17,244 bases of DNA from UBA6168 sp964423205 (GTDB lineage Bacteria > Bacteroidota > Bacteroidia > Chitinophagales > Saprospiraceae). A model generated the notes under the pieces. The model made no database searches. It was not told where the DNA came from and saw only the letters and a list, made by a program, of their open reading frames with translations. The translations under genes were made by a program, and so were the position numbers. Within the stretch, counting starts at the first letter, position 1; every line of letters begins with the position of its first letter. Of the stretch, positions 1 through 7,358 are shown one piece after another. The stretch is from positions 1 to 17,244 of the forward strand of contig CAYRDX010000078.1 in assembly GCA_964423205.1 (NCBI GenBank). The letters run 5' to 3'.

Positions 1-608
1 GTCCTCCCACTCCTCGCCACCTCGTCCATCTTCCCCAGACACCGTTTTTGAAACTCAGCATCACCCACCGCCAGCACTTCGTCAATCAGCAAAATCTCCG
101 GTTCCAGATGGGCAGCGACCGCAAATGCCAGCCTCAGCTGCATCCCGCTCGAATAATGTTTCAGGGGCGTGTCGAGAAACTGCTCCACGCCACTGAAATC
201 CACGATTGCATCAAACTGGCGTTTGATTTCCTGCCGTTTCAGCCCGAGGATGGCGCCGTTGAGAAAGATATTTTCCCTTCCGGTCAGTTCCGGGTGGAAA
301 CCGGTGCCTACTTCCAGGAGGCTGGCAAGGCGTCCCCGCACGGTTACTTTCCCTTTGGTGGGGGGCGTGATGCGGCTCAGGATTTTCAGTAAAGTTGTTT
401 TCCCTGCGCCATTCCTGCCAATGATGCCCAAGGTGTCGCCAGGATAAACCTGGAAACTGACATCCTGCAATGCCCAGAATGTTTCCTTGCGCTGCCAGCC
501 TTTTTTGAAAAAATCAACGAGGCTGTCCCGCAGGCTGAGATAACGCTGCTTTTTTGCCCCGATTTGATAGGACTTGGAAAGATGGGAAACTTCAAGGATG
601 GGTTTCAT
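1..608 (-). CDS. Polysaccharide ABC exporter, ATP-binding subunit (Wzt-like), 3' end outside window
   Basis: This is the cytoplasmic ATPase of an ABC-2 exporter that drives export of an undecaprenyl-linked glycan. Reading from the ATG at 608, 202 codons are open to the window edge. They contain a Walker A motif GRNGAGKTT (about residues 64-72), an ABC signature YSSGMQLRLAF (152-162) and a Walker B motif ILLIDE followed by the D-loop region (172-183). The motif LLEVGTGFHPELTGREN (98-113) is typical of the Wzt/TagH/RfbB subfamily that serves polysaccharide transporters. The H-loop and any C-terminal carbohydrate-binding domain lie beyond the left edge, so I cannot tell whether the long Wzt form with a glycan-recognition domain is present. 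It lies directly downstream of its permease (stop at 660), 51 bp away, with a hairpin in the gap. Function is confident; substrate is unknown. Confidence 0.95.
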   Translation of the reverse strand, partial: MKPILEVSHLSKSYQIGAKKQRYLSLRDSLVDFFKKGWQRKETFWALQDVSFQVYPGDTLGIIGRNGAGKTTLLKILSRITPPTKGKVTVRGRLASLLEVGTGFHPELTGRENIFLNGAILGLKRQEIKRQFDAIVDFSGVEQFLDTPLKHYSSGMQLRLAFAVAAHLEPEILLIDEVLAVGDAEFQKRCLGKMDEVARSGR

Positions 609-619
609 AAATAGATTTC

Positions 620-652
620 AGCCCTGTGAACGCTCGAAGCGCTAACAGGGCT
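620..652. other. Hairpin between exporter permease and ATPase genes
   Basis: AGCCCTGT (620-627) pairs perfectly with ACAGGGCT (645-652). Nested inside is a second stem, CGCT-CGA-AGCG (631-641). It fills the 51-bp gap between the permease stop and the ATPase start. No U-tract follows on the minus strand, so it does not look like an intrinsic terminator. It could be an mRNA-processing or stability element that sets the permease-to-ATPase ratio, or a copy of a dispersed palindromic repeat. The structure is seen directly; the role is inferred. Confidence 0.6.
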
Positions 653-659
653 ATGTAGG

Positions 660-1490
660 TCAAGTCATATCGGCAAAATAGCCCTCCATTTTCCGGAAGT
701 TGTACAGCCCAGCCAATAGCAGAATAGCAGCTATTACTCCACTCCAGCCAACCAGAGACCAGTCAACCGGCTGGGTCGAAAAAGCCGCCCTCGCCAGATG
801 GATAGCACCGCTCATGGGATTTAATTTCAACAGACCTGAGAACAGGCTATTGTTGAATTGTTCAGGTTCGTACAACACGGGACTGAGGAAAAAGAGTACC
901 TGCACGAGGAACGGTATGACATACTGAAAATCCCGGTACTTGACATTCCATGCAGCCAGAAAGAGGCTCAAACCGGACGTGGCAAAAACTGTCAGCAGCA
1001 AACTCAACAGCAGAAACCCTGACCAGACCAGCGGCTGTACATCTATCTCATAATACAGCAACAACCCGATGAATACGAGCATGGCAAAGCAAAAGTCCAC
1101 GACCGCTGTGAGGATAGCTGAAAGCGGGATGATAAGCCGGGGGAAATATATTTTCTGGATGATTCTGGAATTAGACAATATGCTGTTCGATGCATTGGTC
1201 AGTCCGCCGGAGAAAACCTGCCAGAGCAACAGCCCGCTGTAAGCGAATACAGGATAAGGCATTTCCCCCGATTCGATTTTCAAGCCTTTGTTAAATATTA
1301 GGGTGAAAATCACCATCAGCATCAATGGTTGCAAAACTGCCCATGCTATCCCAAGTGTAGTATGCTTGTATTTTACCTTTACGTCCCGCCAGGTGAAGAA
1401 ATAGAACAACTCCCGATACTGCCATAACTCCCTGAACCCGAAAGAAAAACTACCTTGCGGACGAATTTCATAGGTTATTTTATTCTCCAT
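660..1490 (-). CDS. Polysaccharide ABC exporter, permease subunit (Wzm-like, ABC-2 type)
   Basis: This is the inner-membrane half of the exporter and pairs with the ATPase immediately downstream. The 276-residue length is normal for Wzm/TagG proteins. The N-terminal segment ELWQYRELFYFFTWRDVKVKY (about 21-41) precedes the first membrane span, as usual in the ABC-2 family. About six hydrophobic segments follow (roughly 46-66, 80-98, 118-146, 155-182, 188-206 and 248-265). The conserved NVKYRDFQYVIPF (182-194), LNPMSGAI (223-230) and a C-terminal EGYFADMT are present. The ATG at 1490 is supported by this N-terminal layout. The start codon overlaps that of the divergent glycosyltransferase, so the promoter must lie inside that gene. 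A candidate is a near match to the Bacteroidetes -7 element (AATATTTG, at 1508-1515 on the opposite strand), which is weak. Confidence 0.95.
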   Translation of the reverse strand: MENKITYEIRPQGSFSFGFRELWQYRELFYFFTWRDVKVKYKHTTLGIAWAVLQPLMLMVIFTLIFNKGLKIESGEMPYPVFAYSGLLLWQVFSGGLTNASNSILSNSRIIQKIYFPRLIIPLSAILTAVVDFCFAMLVFIGLLLYYEIDVQPLVWSGFLLLSLLLTVFATSGLSLFLAAWNVKYRDFQYVIPFLVQVLFFLSPVLYEPEQFNNSLFSGLLKLNPMSGAIHLARAAFSTQPVDWSLVGWSGVIAAILLLAGLYNFRKMEGYFADMT

Positions 1491-2640
1491 GAAAATACTT
1501 TTCTGTGCAAATATTTACGAAGGCGGCTTTGTCGGGCCTGCCCGTCTGGCGGAAGGGCTTTTGAAAATCAATGATATATACAAAGGAGAGCATGAACTCA
1601 GGATTTTGACAGCGGATGTAAAAACGAAGCAATTGCCAGTTTACAAGATGCAGGTCCGTTATCCCCGCTTTTTAAGGTTCTTTGATTTCTGGTTTCGCGG
1701 ATGGGCATTTTATAAGGGTATTTTGAGGGTGAAAAAGGAATTTGATTTTGATGTAGTGTTGTTTGGCAACGCTAATTCTGCACTTGTTTCAAAGTTGTTT
1801 TGCAGGAAACTCAAAATCGGAGGGTTTGTAAATGATTATAATATGGCTGCTGTCAATTGGTTTGATTTTTACAAACACGAAGGCGGAAAGTCGCTGGTCC
1901 TATTAAAGCATGTTGAAATGATATCTGTCCGGTCGCTTGATTTCCTGTTTGTATGTTCCCATTATTTGAAGAGGGTTATTTTGGAAAAGTACCGGGTAAA
2001 CGATAGTAACATACATGTTCTTTATCAGGGGATAGACATTGAAAAGATGCAATTCAAAGTTGCTAACATCAGTCGAGACACCCTTATCCATATCCTGTTT
2101 GTGAAATACCGCTTCCGCCTCGGCGGCTTGCAGGATTTGGCAAAAGCACTTTCCATGCTCAATGAATTCTCTTTTAAGCTTACCGTAATAGGACCACCGA
2201 AAAAACATTTTGAAGAAATAGGAAAATGGTTCGAAGGCATATCCCATGTCAAACTGGTTTTAAAAGGAACTGCACCTCAAACAGATGTACATGTTGCCCT
2301 AAAAGAGCATGATATCCTTTGCATTCCTTCTCATATGGAAGCTCAGGGCTTGGCTAAAGTCGAAGGTTTGGCTCATGGAATTTCCGTGGTTAGCACCCGG
2401 GAAGGAGGTATTCCAGAGGTGCTGGATTATGGAAAAAACGGATGGCTTTGTGAAAAAAGAAGCCCTTCCTCATTGGCAAATGCTATTAGGGAATGCATCA
2501 ATACTAATTCTGAAGAAAGGTTTGAAATACTGAAAAGGGGAAGGTTCTTTGCCGAACAGAATTTCGATATCTACATTATGATGGAGAAAATGTTAATCAT
2601 CCTTTCTAAACAAATGCAACAATATAAAAGTGAGTCCTGA
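1489..2640 (+). CDS. Glycosyltransferase, GT4-like (GT-B fold)
   Basis: Probably transfers a sugar from a nucleotide donor to the growing glycan on the cytoplasmic face of the inner membrane. The 383 residues show an N-terminal Rossmann start MKILFCANIYEGG with PARLAEGL, and a C-terminal donor-binding half. The EX7E motif is E284 and E292 within HMEAQGLAKVE, followed by GISVVSTREGGIPEVL. The usual donor-phosphate motif (GRL...KG) is replaced by VKYRFRLGGLQDL (about 205-217), so the basic residues are rearranged. It is transcribed opposite to nearly every other gene, and its ATG shares bases with the divergent permease start. Its 3' end overlaps the next glycosyltransferase by 11 nt, so the two are translationally coupled. 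The coding sequence is visibly AT-richer than the flanking genes, which suggests separate acquisition. Sugar specificity cannot be read from the sequence. Confidence 0.88.
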   Translation: MKILFCANIYEGGFVGPARLAEGLLKINDIYKGEHELRILTADVKTKQLPVYKMQVRYPRFLRFFDFWFRGWAFYKGILRVKKEFDFDVVLFGNANSALVSKLFCRKLKIGGFVNDYNMAAVNWFDFYKHEGGKSLVLLKHVEMISVRSLDFLFVCSHYLKRVILEKYRVNDSNIHVLYQGIDIEKMQFKVANISRDTLIHILFVKYRFRLGGLQDLAKALSMLNEFSFKLTVIGPPKKHFEEIGKWFEGISHVKLVLKGTAPQTDVHVALKEHDILCIPSHMEAQGLAKVEGLAHGISVVSTREGGIPEVLDYGKNGWLCEKRSPSSLANAIRECINTNSEERFEILKRGRFFAEQNFDIYIMMEKMLIILSKQMQQYKSES

Positions 2641-3796
2641 GAATATAAAAGCACTTTGGATAGCATCATGGTATCCTCATCCCGGACAACCTACACTCGG
2701 CATTTTCACCCGGCGGGAAGCAGAAGCAGTTTCTAAATATTGTGATGTTGCGGTAGTTCATGCAGAAGTTCATGCCTGTACAAATTATTTAATTGAAGAA
2801 AAACTCCATCCTACAGGCTTTCGGGAAGTACTGGTTTATTACCCTTCAAGCAAAACCTATTTGCAACCTGTAACGATGCTCTGGGCATACTTTAAAGGTG
2901 TTAACCATTTAAAAAGTCAAGGCTTTGTTCCCGATTTTATTCATCTTCATGTTTTGTCATTGGCTGGCATGGTTGCTTGGTATTATCACAATAAACAACG
3001 AATACCACTTTTCATTTCCGAGCATTGGAGCGGATATAGCGAAAAAAATCCTGAAATAAATTGGTTTAAAAGCTGGCTTTCCAAAAGGTTGACACAGCAG
3101 GCAAGTGCCGTATTCACAGTGACTCAAGCGATGGCAGTATCCATGCAGCGCTTAGGTTTCGGAGGGCAGTATATTATCAACCCAAATGTAGTGGACACAA
3201 ATTTTTGTGTTCCCAAAAAATCAAATCAAATAGGTGATTACTTTCACTTTATCCATGTTTCCAATTTAGATGACAACCACAAGAATATTTCCGGACTATT
3301 AAGGGCTACTAAAAATGTAGCTCAGCAAAGGCAGGGCTTCAAACTGATAATAATAGGGGGTGATGAAGGCACTGAGCATCTCGAGAAACTTATTGAAGAA
3401 CTTTCATTAAATAATCTGGTAGAAGTTGCAGGGGTGCAACCGCATAATGTTGTTATTCAACGAATGCAGGAAAGTGATGCCTTCGTGCTTTTCAGCAATC
3501 GGGAAGGACTGCCTTGTGTGTTGTTGGAAGCAATGGCAGTAGGGCTTCCTGTCATTTCATCAGCCATTCCAGGGCTGGAAGATTGGGTAACTGAGCAAAC
3601 CGGGATATTGGTGCAAATTGGGGACGAAAAGGCTTTGTCAGAAGCTATGGTGATGATGTTGAACAAGATAATGACTTACGACAAAGAAAAAATTAGGAAT
3701 CAAATTGTCAGAAAATGCAGTTATCCAATTGTGGGTCAAAAAATTGTAAATGCCTACGAGGAGGCCTTAGCGGCTGATTTTAAAAAGCGTTCGTAA
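2630..3796 (+). CDS. Glycosyltransferase family 4
   Basis: A 388-residue GT-B glycosyltransferase. The N-terminus IASWYPHPGQPTLGIF followed by RREAEAV is the classical GT4 acceptor-domain opening. SEHWSGY (about 130-136) is also typical of this group. In the C-terminal domain, HVSNLDDNHKNISGLL replaces the GR-x-KG segment, and the EX7E pair is E292 and E300 (EGLPCVLLE), followed by LPVISSAIPGLEDWV. The start is a GTG inside the last codons of the upstream glycosyltransferase (11-nt overlap); no in-frame ATG precedes the conserved N-terminus. The 3' end overlaps the convergent deacetylase gene by 43 bp, so there is no room for an intergenic terminator. It presumably acts with its upstream partner as a two-gene transcription unit. 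Linkage and donor are unknown. Confidence 0.92.
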   Translation: MSPENIKALWIASWYPHPGQPTLGIFTRREAEAVSKYCDVAVVHAEVHACTNYLIEEKLHPTGFREVLVYYPSSKTYLQPVTMLWAYFKGVNHLKSQGFVPDFIHLHVLSLAGMVAWYYHNKQRIPLFISEHWSGYSEKNPEINWFKSWLSKRLTQQASAVFTVTQAMAVSMQRLGFGGQYIINPNVVDTNFCVPKKSNQIGDYFHFIHVSNLDDNHKNISGLLRATKNVAQQRQGFKLIIIGGDEGTEHLEKLIEELSLNNLVEVAGVQPHNVVIQRMQESDAFVLFSNREGLPCVLLEAMAVGLPVISSAIPGLEDWVTEQTGILVQIGDEKALSEAMVMMLNKIMTYDKEKIRNQIVRKCSYPIVGQKIVNAYEEALAADFKKRS

Positions 3797-5121
3797 ACTT
3801 GTGTGTAAGCCTGATAGGCAGGTACACCGAATGAGGAATTATGCCATAACAAAACAAAAGTTCCGCTGTATTTTTTTACGGTTTTGAATAGCTCCATTAA
3901 GTCATCTTCCATAACTGCAGGAGTGACCTTTTTGTAAACGGCGTAGGTGGTATCCATTGCTGTTAAAGGGATTTCCAAAAGCTTCAACTCTTTTCGTTCT
4001 AAAATATCGAAAACCGGAAACGGATAGCAGACCCCGCAACGGAACCCTTCCTGTTCCGGATAACCCAGTGTGCTGTCCCATTCCATGCCGCTGTCTGCCC
4101 AAATGCGCCAGGTCTCCGGCACTGAAAACCGCAGAAAATGCTGTCTCCCACAGGTTATCGCTTGCGGGCTGACTTCTTCGAGGCGTAGTTTTTCTCGTTG
4201 AAACAATGTCTCGTCGTCGAAGGTGTCGAAGCTGGGGTGAAATCCGATGCGATGCCCCCGTTTGTACATCTCCGCCATCAACTTTTTGACAAAATCCTGC
4301 CCGATGTCATACTTCGGGTCGAGCCTGGATTTGCCGCCTGCCATGAAAAAAAAATGCGCCGGAAAGTTGGCATTTTCAGCCACTTGCATCAGGAAATCAA
4401 AGGTATCGTAAGGGTCCTTCTCTTTTCCAGTTTTTGTGGACACAAAGCTATTGATACTGAATGCGGCTTCTTTCAAGCTGCGTCTTTTCAAAATATCACC
4501 TCCAAGCTTTTTCAAAAAGAAAGGAAATGAAGTCCAAAGCAGGGGATAGTCCACGTCGTGGGTGAGCAACAGCTGGAAAGACCGTTTTACCCTTTCCTGT
4601 TGGATGCCGAGGTGGCGAAGCATGTTCCAGAGCATTTCTACGAATTCGTTCACCACCGGGCGGTGGAGGAACCCGGCTCGACCGGCGAGGCTGGCTTTGG
4701 CAGGGAATCTGCCGAGGTGGTCACGTTCTTTGCAGGCATATTCTTCCCAGCGGGTAAGCATGAAAAATGCAGAAGCGAAGATGTCAACCCCACATACGAT
4801 TTCCGTTGCTGAGACATACATCTTGTCATGCCCAAAGATTATTGGCAAGCCATTTTCAGGGATAAAAGGGTTGACATTTTTGCTCTGAAACTGGACTTTT
4901 AGTGGGATGTTTTTGCTGTCCAGATAACTTTTATCAGAGGGGAACTTGCTGAAAAAATGGTCTTCCACGATAAGCCTTGCACCATTTTCAAGCTCCAGAA
5001 TGTAGTGCCTGTTTTTACTACATACTATTTCAAAGTTCAGACCCAGGAATTCTTTAAGTAGTAACTCTGTTGCATAGCGCCGTTCAGCTTGGTTGTTGTC
5101 AGGTAGGAGTATTCGAACCAT
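3754..5121 (-). CDS. Polysaccharide deacetylase-like protein (CE4/NodB-type C-terminal domain)
   Basis: Probably removes an acetyl group from a glycan or glycolipid intermediate. The 455 residues split into an N-terminal part of about 180 residues, of the kind found in Bacteroidetes glycan clusters, and a NodB-like catalytic part. The latter has LTHDVD (186-191, with D189 and D191 as candidate catalytic and metal residues), AHFFFM (255-260), GFHPS (293-297, H295), the conserved TCGRQHFLRF (323-332), EIPLT (383-387) and LLWHNS (424-429). Some family members carry degenerate metal sites, so activity is not certain. The ATG at 5121 overlaps the WbqC gene by 23 nt, indicating coupling. It ends in TAG inside the tail of the convergent glycosyltransferase. 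It is the last gene of the long minus-strand run. Confidence 0.85.
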   Translation of the reverse strand: MVRILLPDNNQAERRYATELLLKEFLGLNFEIVCSKNRHYILELENGARLIVEDHFFSKFPSDKSYLDSKNIPLKVQFQSKNVNPFIPENGLPIIFGHDKMYVSATEIVCGVDIFASAFFMLTRWEEYACKERDHLGRFPAKASLAGRAGFLHRPVVNEFVEMLWNMLRHLGIQQERVKRSFQLLLTHDVDYPLLWTSFPFFLKKLGGDILKRRSLKEAAFSINSFVSTKTGKEKDPYDTFDFLMQVAENANFPAHFFFMAGGKSRLDPKYDIGQDFVKKLMAEMYKRGHRIGFHPSFDTFDDETLFQREKLRLEEVSPQAITCGRQHFLRFSVPETWRIWADSGMEWDSTLGYPEQEGFRCGVCYPFPVFDILERKELKLLEIPLTAMDTTYAVYKKVTPAVMEDDLMELFKTVKKYSGTFVLLWHNSSFGVPAYQAYTQVYERFLKSAAKASS

Positions 5122-5854
5122 ATCTTATTTGAATGGTATGGAACAACTCCGATAACTGGTATGGACGGAAATCAAACATTGCCTCTAAGACCGAATTAGA
5201 AGAAACCTGATTTTCTAAAGGCTGAGTTTTGAGCCATTTTCCGAAGTCAGTAGTTTTACATTCAATATTACCTTTTAAGAAATCTTCATCAGGTTGGTAT
5301 TTTTCACCCCCCTTCCCACTCAAATACACACTTCCTCCCAGATAGTTTACCAAGGCAACATTGTACATTGATCCACTTCCTTCCACAGACAGCACTGAGG
5401 ACCTCCTTATCTCCCTCTCTATCCCCAGCCATTTAAGGACATTTCTCACCAGAAAAATATTCATATCGGCTAGCAGTTCAAACTGTTTTGACTCATTGAA
5501 CCAGCTTTCAATTTTCGGAAAAACTTCCTGAAAAAAAGGTGCGCCGGAATAGCTATTGCTGATTTTCCTGAGATGTTTCCCCTGCCAGTCCTGCGAGTGG
5601 TCAATCTCCAAATCTTTAATCAGTGTAAAATCACTGTGCTTTTTGAGAGGCACGGTCAGCCAACAGGACTCATCGCTGTCGGGCGATTTGCGGATGCGGG
5701 TACGGCGGGTAGGGTAGCGTTTGGAGTATTCCACGTTATCGTGAAAAACGAAAACATCGGAAGCGTGGATTTTATAAAAAAAGCCCGGCCATGGGAGGTA
5801 GTTGGGTTGGTGGATGGCGACTATTTTCTTTTTAGATGTTTGTTCCACGGACAC
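5099..5854 (-). CDS. WbqC family protein
   Basis: The 251-residue protein opens with VAIHQPNYLPWPGFFYKI (about 12-29), the hallmark of the WbqC-like family. Further family signatures are the polar segment around VFHDNVEYSKR (36-46), WLTVPL (65-70) with a following basic patch, and the C-terminal SVLEAMFDF (221-229). Biochemistry of the family is poorly settled. Members recur in O-antigen and capsule clusters beside amino-sugar and modification genes, so a role in modifying a sugar nucleotide or glycan is likely. The start is GTG at 5854 (a second GTG lies two codons in), because no ATG precedes the conserved motif. It overlaps the FkbM gene upstream by 23 nt and the deacetylase downstream by 23 nt. 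Family is confident; reaction is unknown. Confidence 0.9.
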   Translation of the reverse strand: MSVEQTSKKKIVAIHQPNYLPWPGFFYKIHASDVFVFHDNVEYSKRYPTRRTRIRKSPDSDESCWLTVPLKKHSDFTLIKDLEIDHSQDWQGKHLRKISNSYSGAPFFQEVFPKIESWFNESKQFELLADMNIFLVRNVLKWLGIEREIRRSSVLSVEGSGSMYNVALVNYLGGSVYLSGKGGEKYQPDEDFLKGNIECKTTDFGKWLKTQPLENQVSSNSVLEAMFDFRPYQLSELFHTIQIRYGSNTPT

Positions 5855-6719
5855 TGATGCTGGTGGCAGATTTCACCCTGTCCTCGATAAACCGGATGTC
5901 TCGCAAATAAAAATTATTCCCGAAAGCCGGGCTTTCGAGTCGATACAACTCTCGTTCGAATGGCTGGTAATCAAACAACTGAAACCCGAGTGACAACAGA
6001 TGCCGGTGCAATGCTTCTTCGTCAAACCCGAACTGTGCGCCAAGCCCCATGCGTTCAATAATCAGGGCTCTCAGTGTTGACCTTGCGAGGGTAGAGGAAG
6101 CGCCCCTTACCACTTCCGTTTCATAACCCTCTACATCAATTTTCATCAAAACAGGGGTATTTGATGCGCTGCAAAATTCATCCAATGGTGCTACCCGGAT
6201 AGCCCTTCCATTTTGCAGGTCATCATCGATGGTCATATGGTTCTGGATGCCTTTTCCAATAGTCATTAGCCCATGTTGCCAGGAGGCACCAAGGGCGACC
6301 GGGTGTTGACAAACAAAGTCTTCCAGACGGTTGAGCGAGATGTTTCGGGAGAGCAAAGTAAAGGCATCGGGGTCAGGCTCAAAGGCAATTGAACTTGCTT
6401 TTGTAACGCCCGAGGCAAGCAGGGAATATACTCCGATGTTTGCGCCAGCATCCACAAAAACATCTCCAGGACGTAAAAAGTGGAGCAGGAATGCCATGCT
6501 TTCAAACTCGGGCAGTCCAAAGTAATGGCAGGCAGTCGAAGCGTGGTAGCCCCGTTTTACAACAAGTTGTAACCCACCTGTCCACAGTTTAATTTGTTCA
6601 GGTTCCCACAGCCTTGAACTTATCTGCCACCAAAGATAACGCAGGAATGTGCTGGTCTTTTGCAAGCCACCAAGTGGGTGCTGAGTCAACCTTCTGAATG
6701 TCTGGAGCATTGTACTCAC
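5832..6719 (-). CDS. FkbM family SAM-dependent methyltransferase
   Basis: Predicted to O-methylate a sugar hydroxyl, using S-adenosylmethionine. The SAM-binding motif VDAGANIGVYS (89-99), the acidic loop FEPDP (113-117) and the post-motif MKIDVEGYE (192-200) are all intact, in the order and spacing of FkbM methyltransferases. The 295-residue length is normal. The first possible start is GTG at 6719. An ATG nine bases downstream (6710) is equally plausible and would give 292 residues; neither has a clear Shine-Dalgarno sequence. It begins six bases after the PIG-L stop codon and runs 23 nt into the WbqC gene, so it is part of one transcript. Terminal methylation can control chain length in ABC-exported glycans. 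That role is possible here but is inference. Confidence 0.92.
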   Translation of the reverse strand: MSTMLQTFRRLTQHPLGGLQKTSTFLRYLWWQISSRLWEPEQIKLWTGGLQLVVKRGYHASTACHYFGLPEFESMAFLLHFLRPGDVFVDAGANIGVYSLLASGVTKASSIAFEPDPDAFTLLSRNISLNRLEDFVCQHPVALGASWQHGLMTIGKGIQNHMTIDDDLQNGRAIRVAPLDEFCSASNTPVLMKIDVEGYETEVVRGASSTLARSTLRALIIERMGLGAQFGFDEEALHRHLLSLGFQLFDYQPFERELYRLESPAFGNNFYLRDIRFIEDRVKSATSISVRGTNI

Positions 6720-6725
6720 AGTTTT

Positions 6726-7358
6726 TCACATAAATACCCTTATAGCCTCAAACGCCTCCGCAAATAGCAACCCCACCTGTGTTCCCCGCACCACTGCCAG
6801 CGACCGGATGAACTCCGCCTGCATGTATTGCTTGCCTTCCTGCGTCTTGTATGCCTTCAATGCGGTAATTTTCTTTTGTAAATGCGCTTCCGAGATTTCA
6901 ATGAAACAACCTGTACTAAACGATAAATTGTTCCATATTAACTCATAGCCGAGTAGCGAGCAATGTTTGAATGCTCTGATGCCTTCCTGGTGTATGGTTA
7001 AATGATCCTGATGGATGTCTTTGGAACTGGGGAGAAAAACAATATCAGGTTGAATCAACGGACGCAAGCGGATAAGTTCTTCCAGTATTTCTTGTCTGAC
7101 ATAATTCAACTTTCGTACCTGGTGTTTGAAAATTATAAGGTTTTCTGCTGGGATACCGAGGATTTTGGTTGCCTCCTTCACCTCGATCTCCAACTGGTTT
7201 CTTGGAAAATGACCGGGAATGCTTTCATCGGCAGTAGAAAAAGCAGCATAGAAAACTTCTGAACCTTCTTCGATGCACTTAGCTATAGTGCCACCACAAC
7301 CGAGTTCTCCGTCGTCGGTATGTGGGGCGAGGACGAGAATTCTTTTACCGGCGAGCAT
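6726..7358 (-). CDS. PIG-L/LmbE-family N-deacetylase
   Basis: A zinc-dependent deacetylase expected to act on an N-acetylated sugar, as a nucleotide sugar, lipid-linked sugar or glycan. The zinc motif is APHTDDGELGCGG (11-23), a variant of the usual PHPDDE, and the second motif is DIHQDH (114-119). The 210-residue size fits the bacterial members. I place the start at the ATG at 7358. A TTG immediately before it (7361) would add only one residue. It overlaps the 3' end of the epimerase gene by 14 nt and is followed after six bases by the FkbM gene. Position beside a HexNAc epimerase suggests a HexNAc substrate, for instance to free an amine for later acylation or formylation. That is inference. 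Confidence 0.92.
   Translation of the reverse strand: MLAGKRILVLAPHTDDGELGCGGTIAKCIEEGSEVFYAAFSTADESIPGHFPRNQLEIEVKEATKILGIPAENLIIFKHQVRKLNYVRQEILEELIRLRPLIQPDIVFLPSSKDIHQDHLTIHQEGIRAFKHCSLLGYELIWNNLSFSTGCFIEISEAHLQKKITALKAYKTQEGKQYMQAEFIRSLAVVRGTQVGLLFAEAFEAIRVFM

Noticed and set aside
48..595. Short open frames on both strands at the left edge
   Set aside because: They are out-of-frame readings of the Wzt-like ATPase, whose true frame is open from 608 to the window edge with all ABC motifs in order.
3957..4888. Several plus-strand frames of 71-110 codons
   Set aside because: All lie opposite the CE4-like deacetylase gene, whose conserved motifs span the whole region. They show no family resemblance or start signals.
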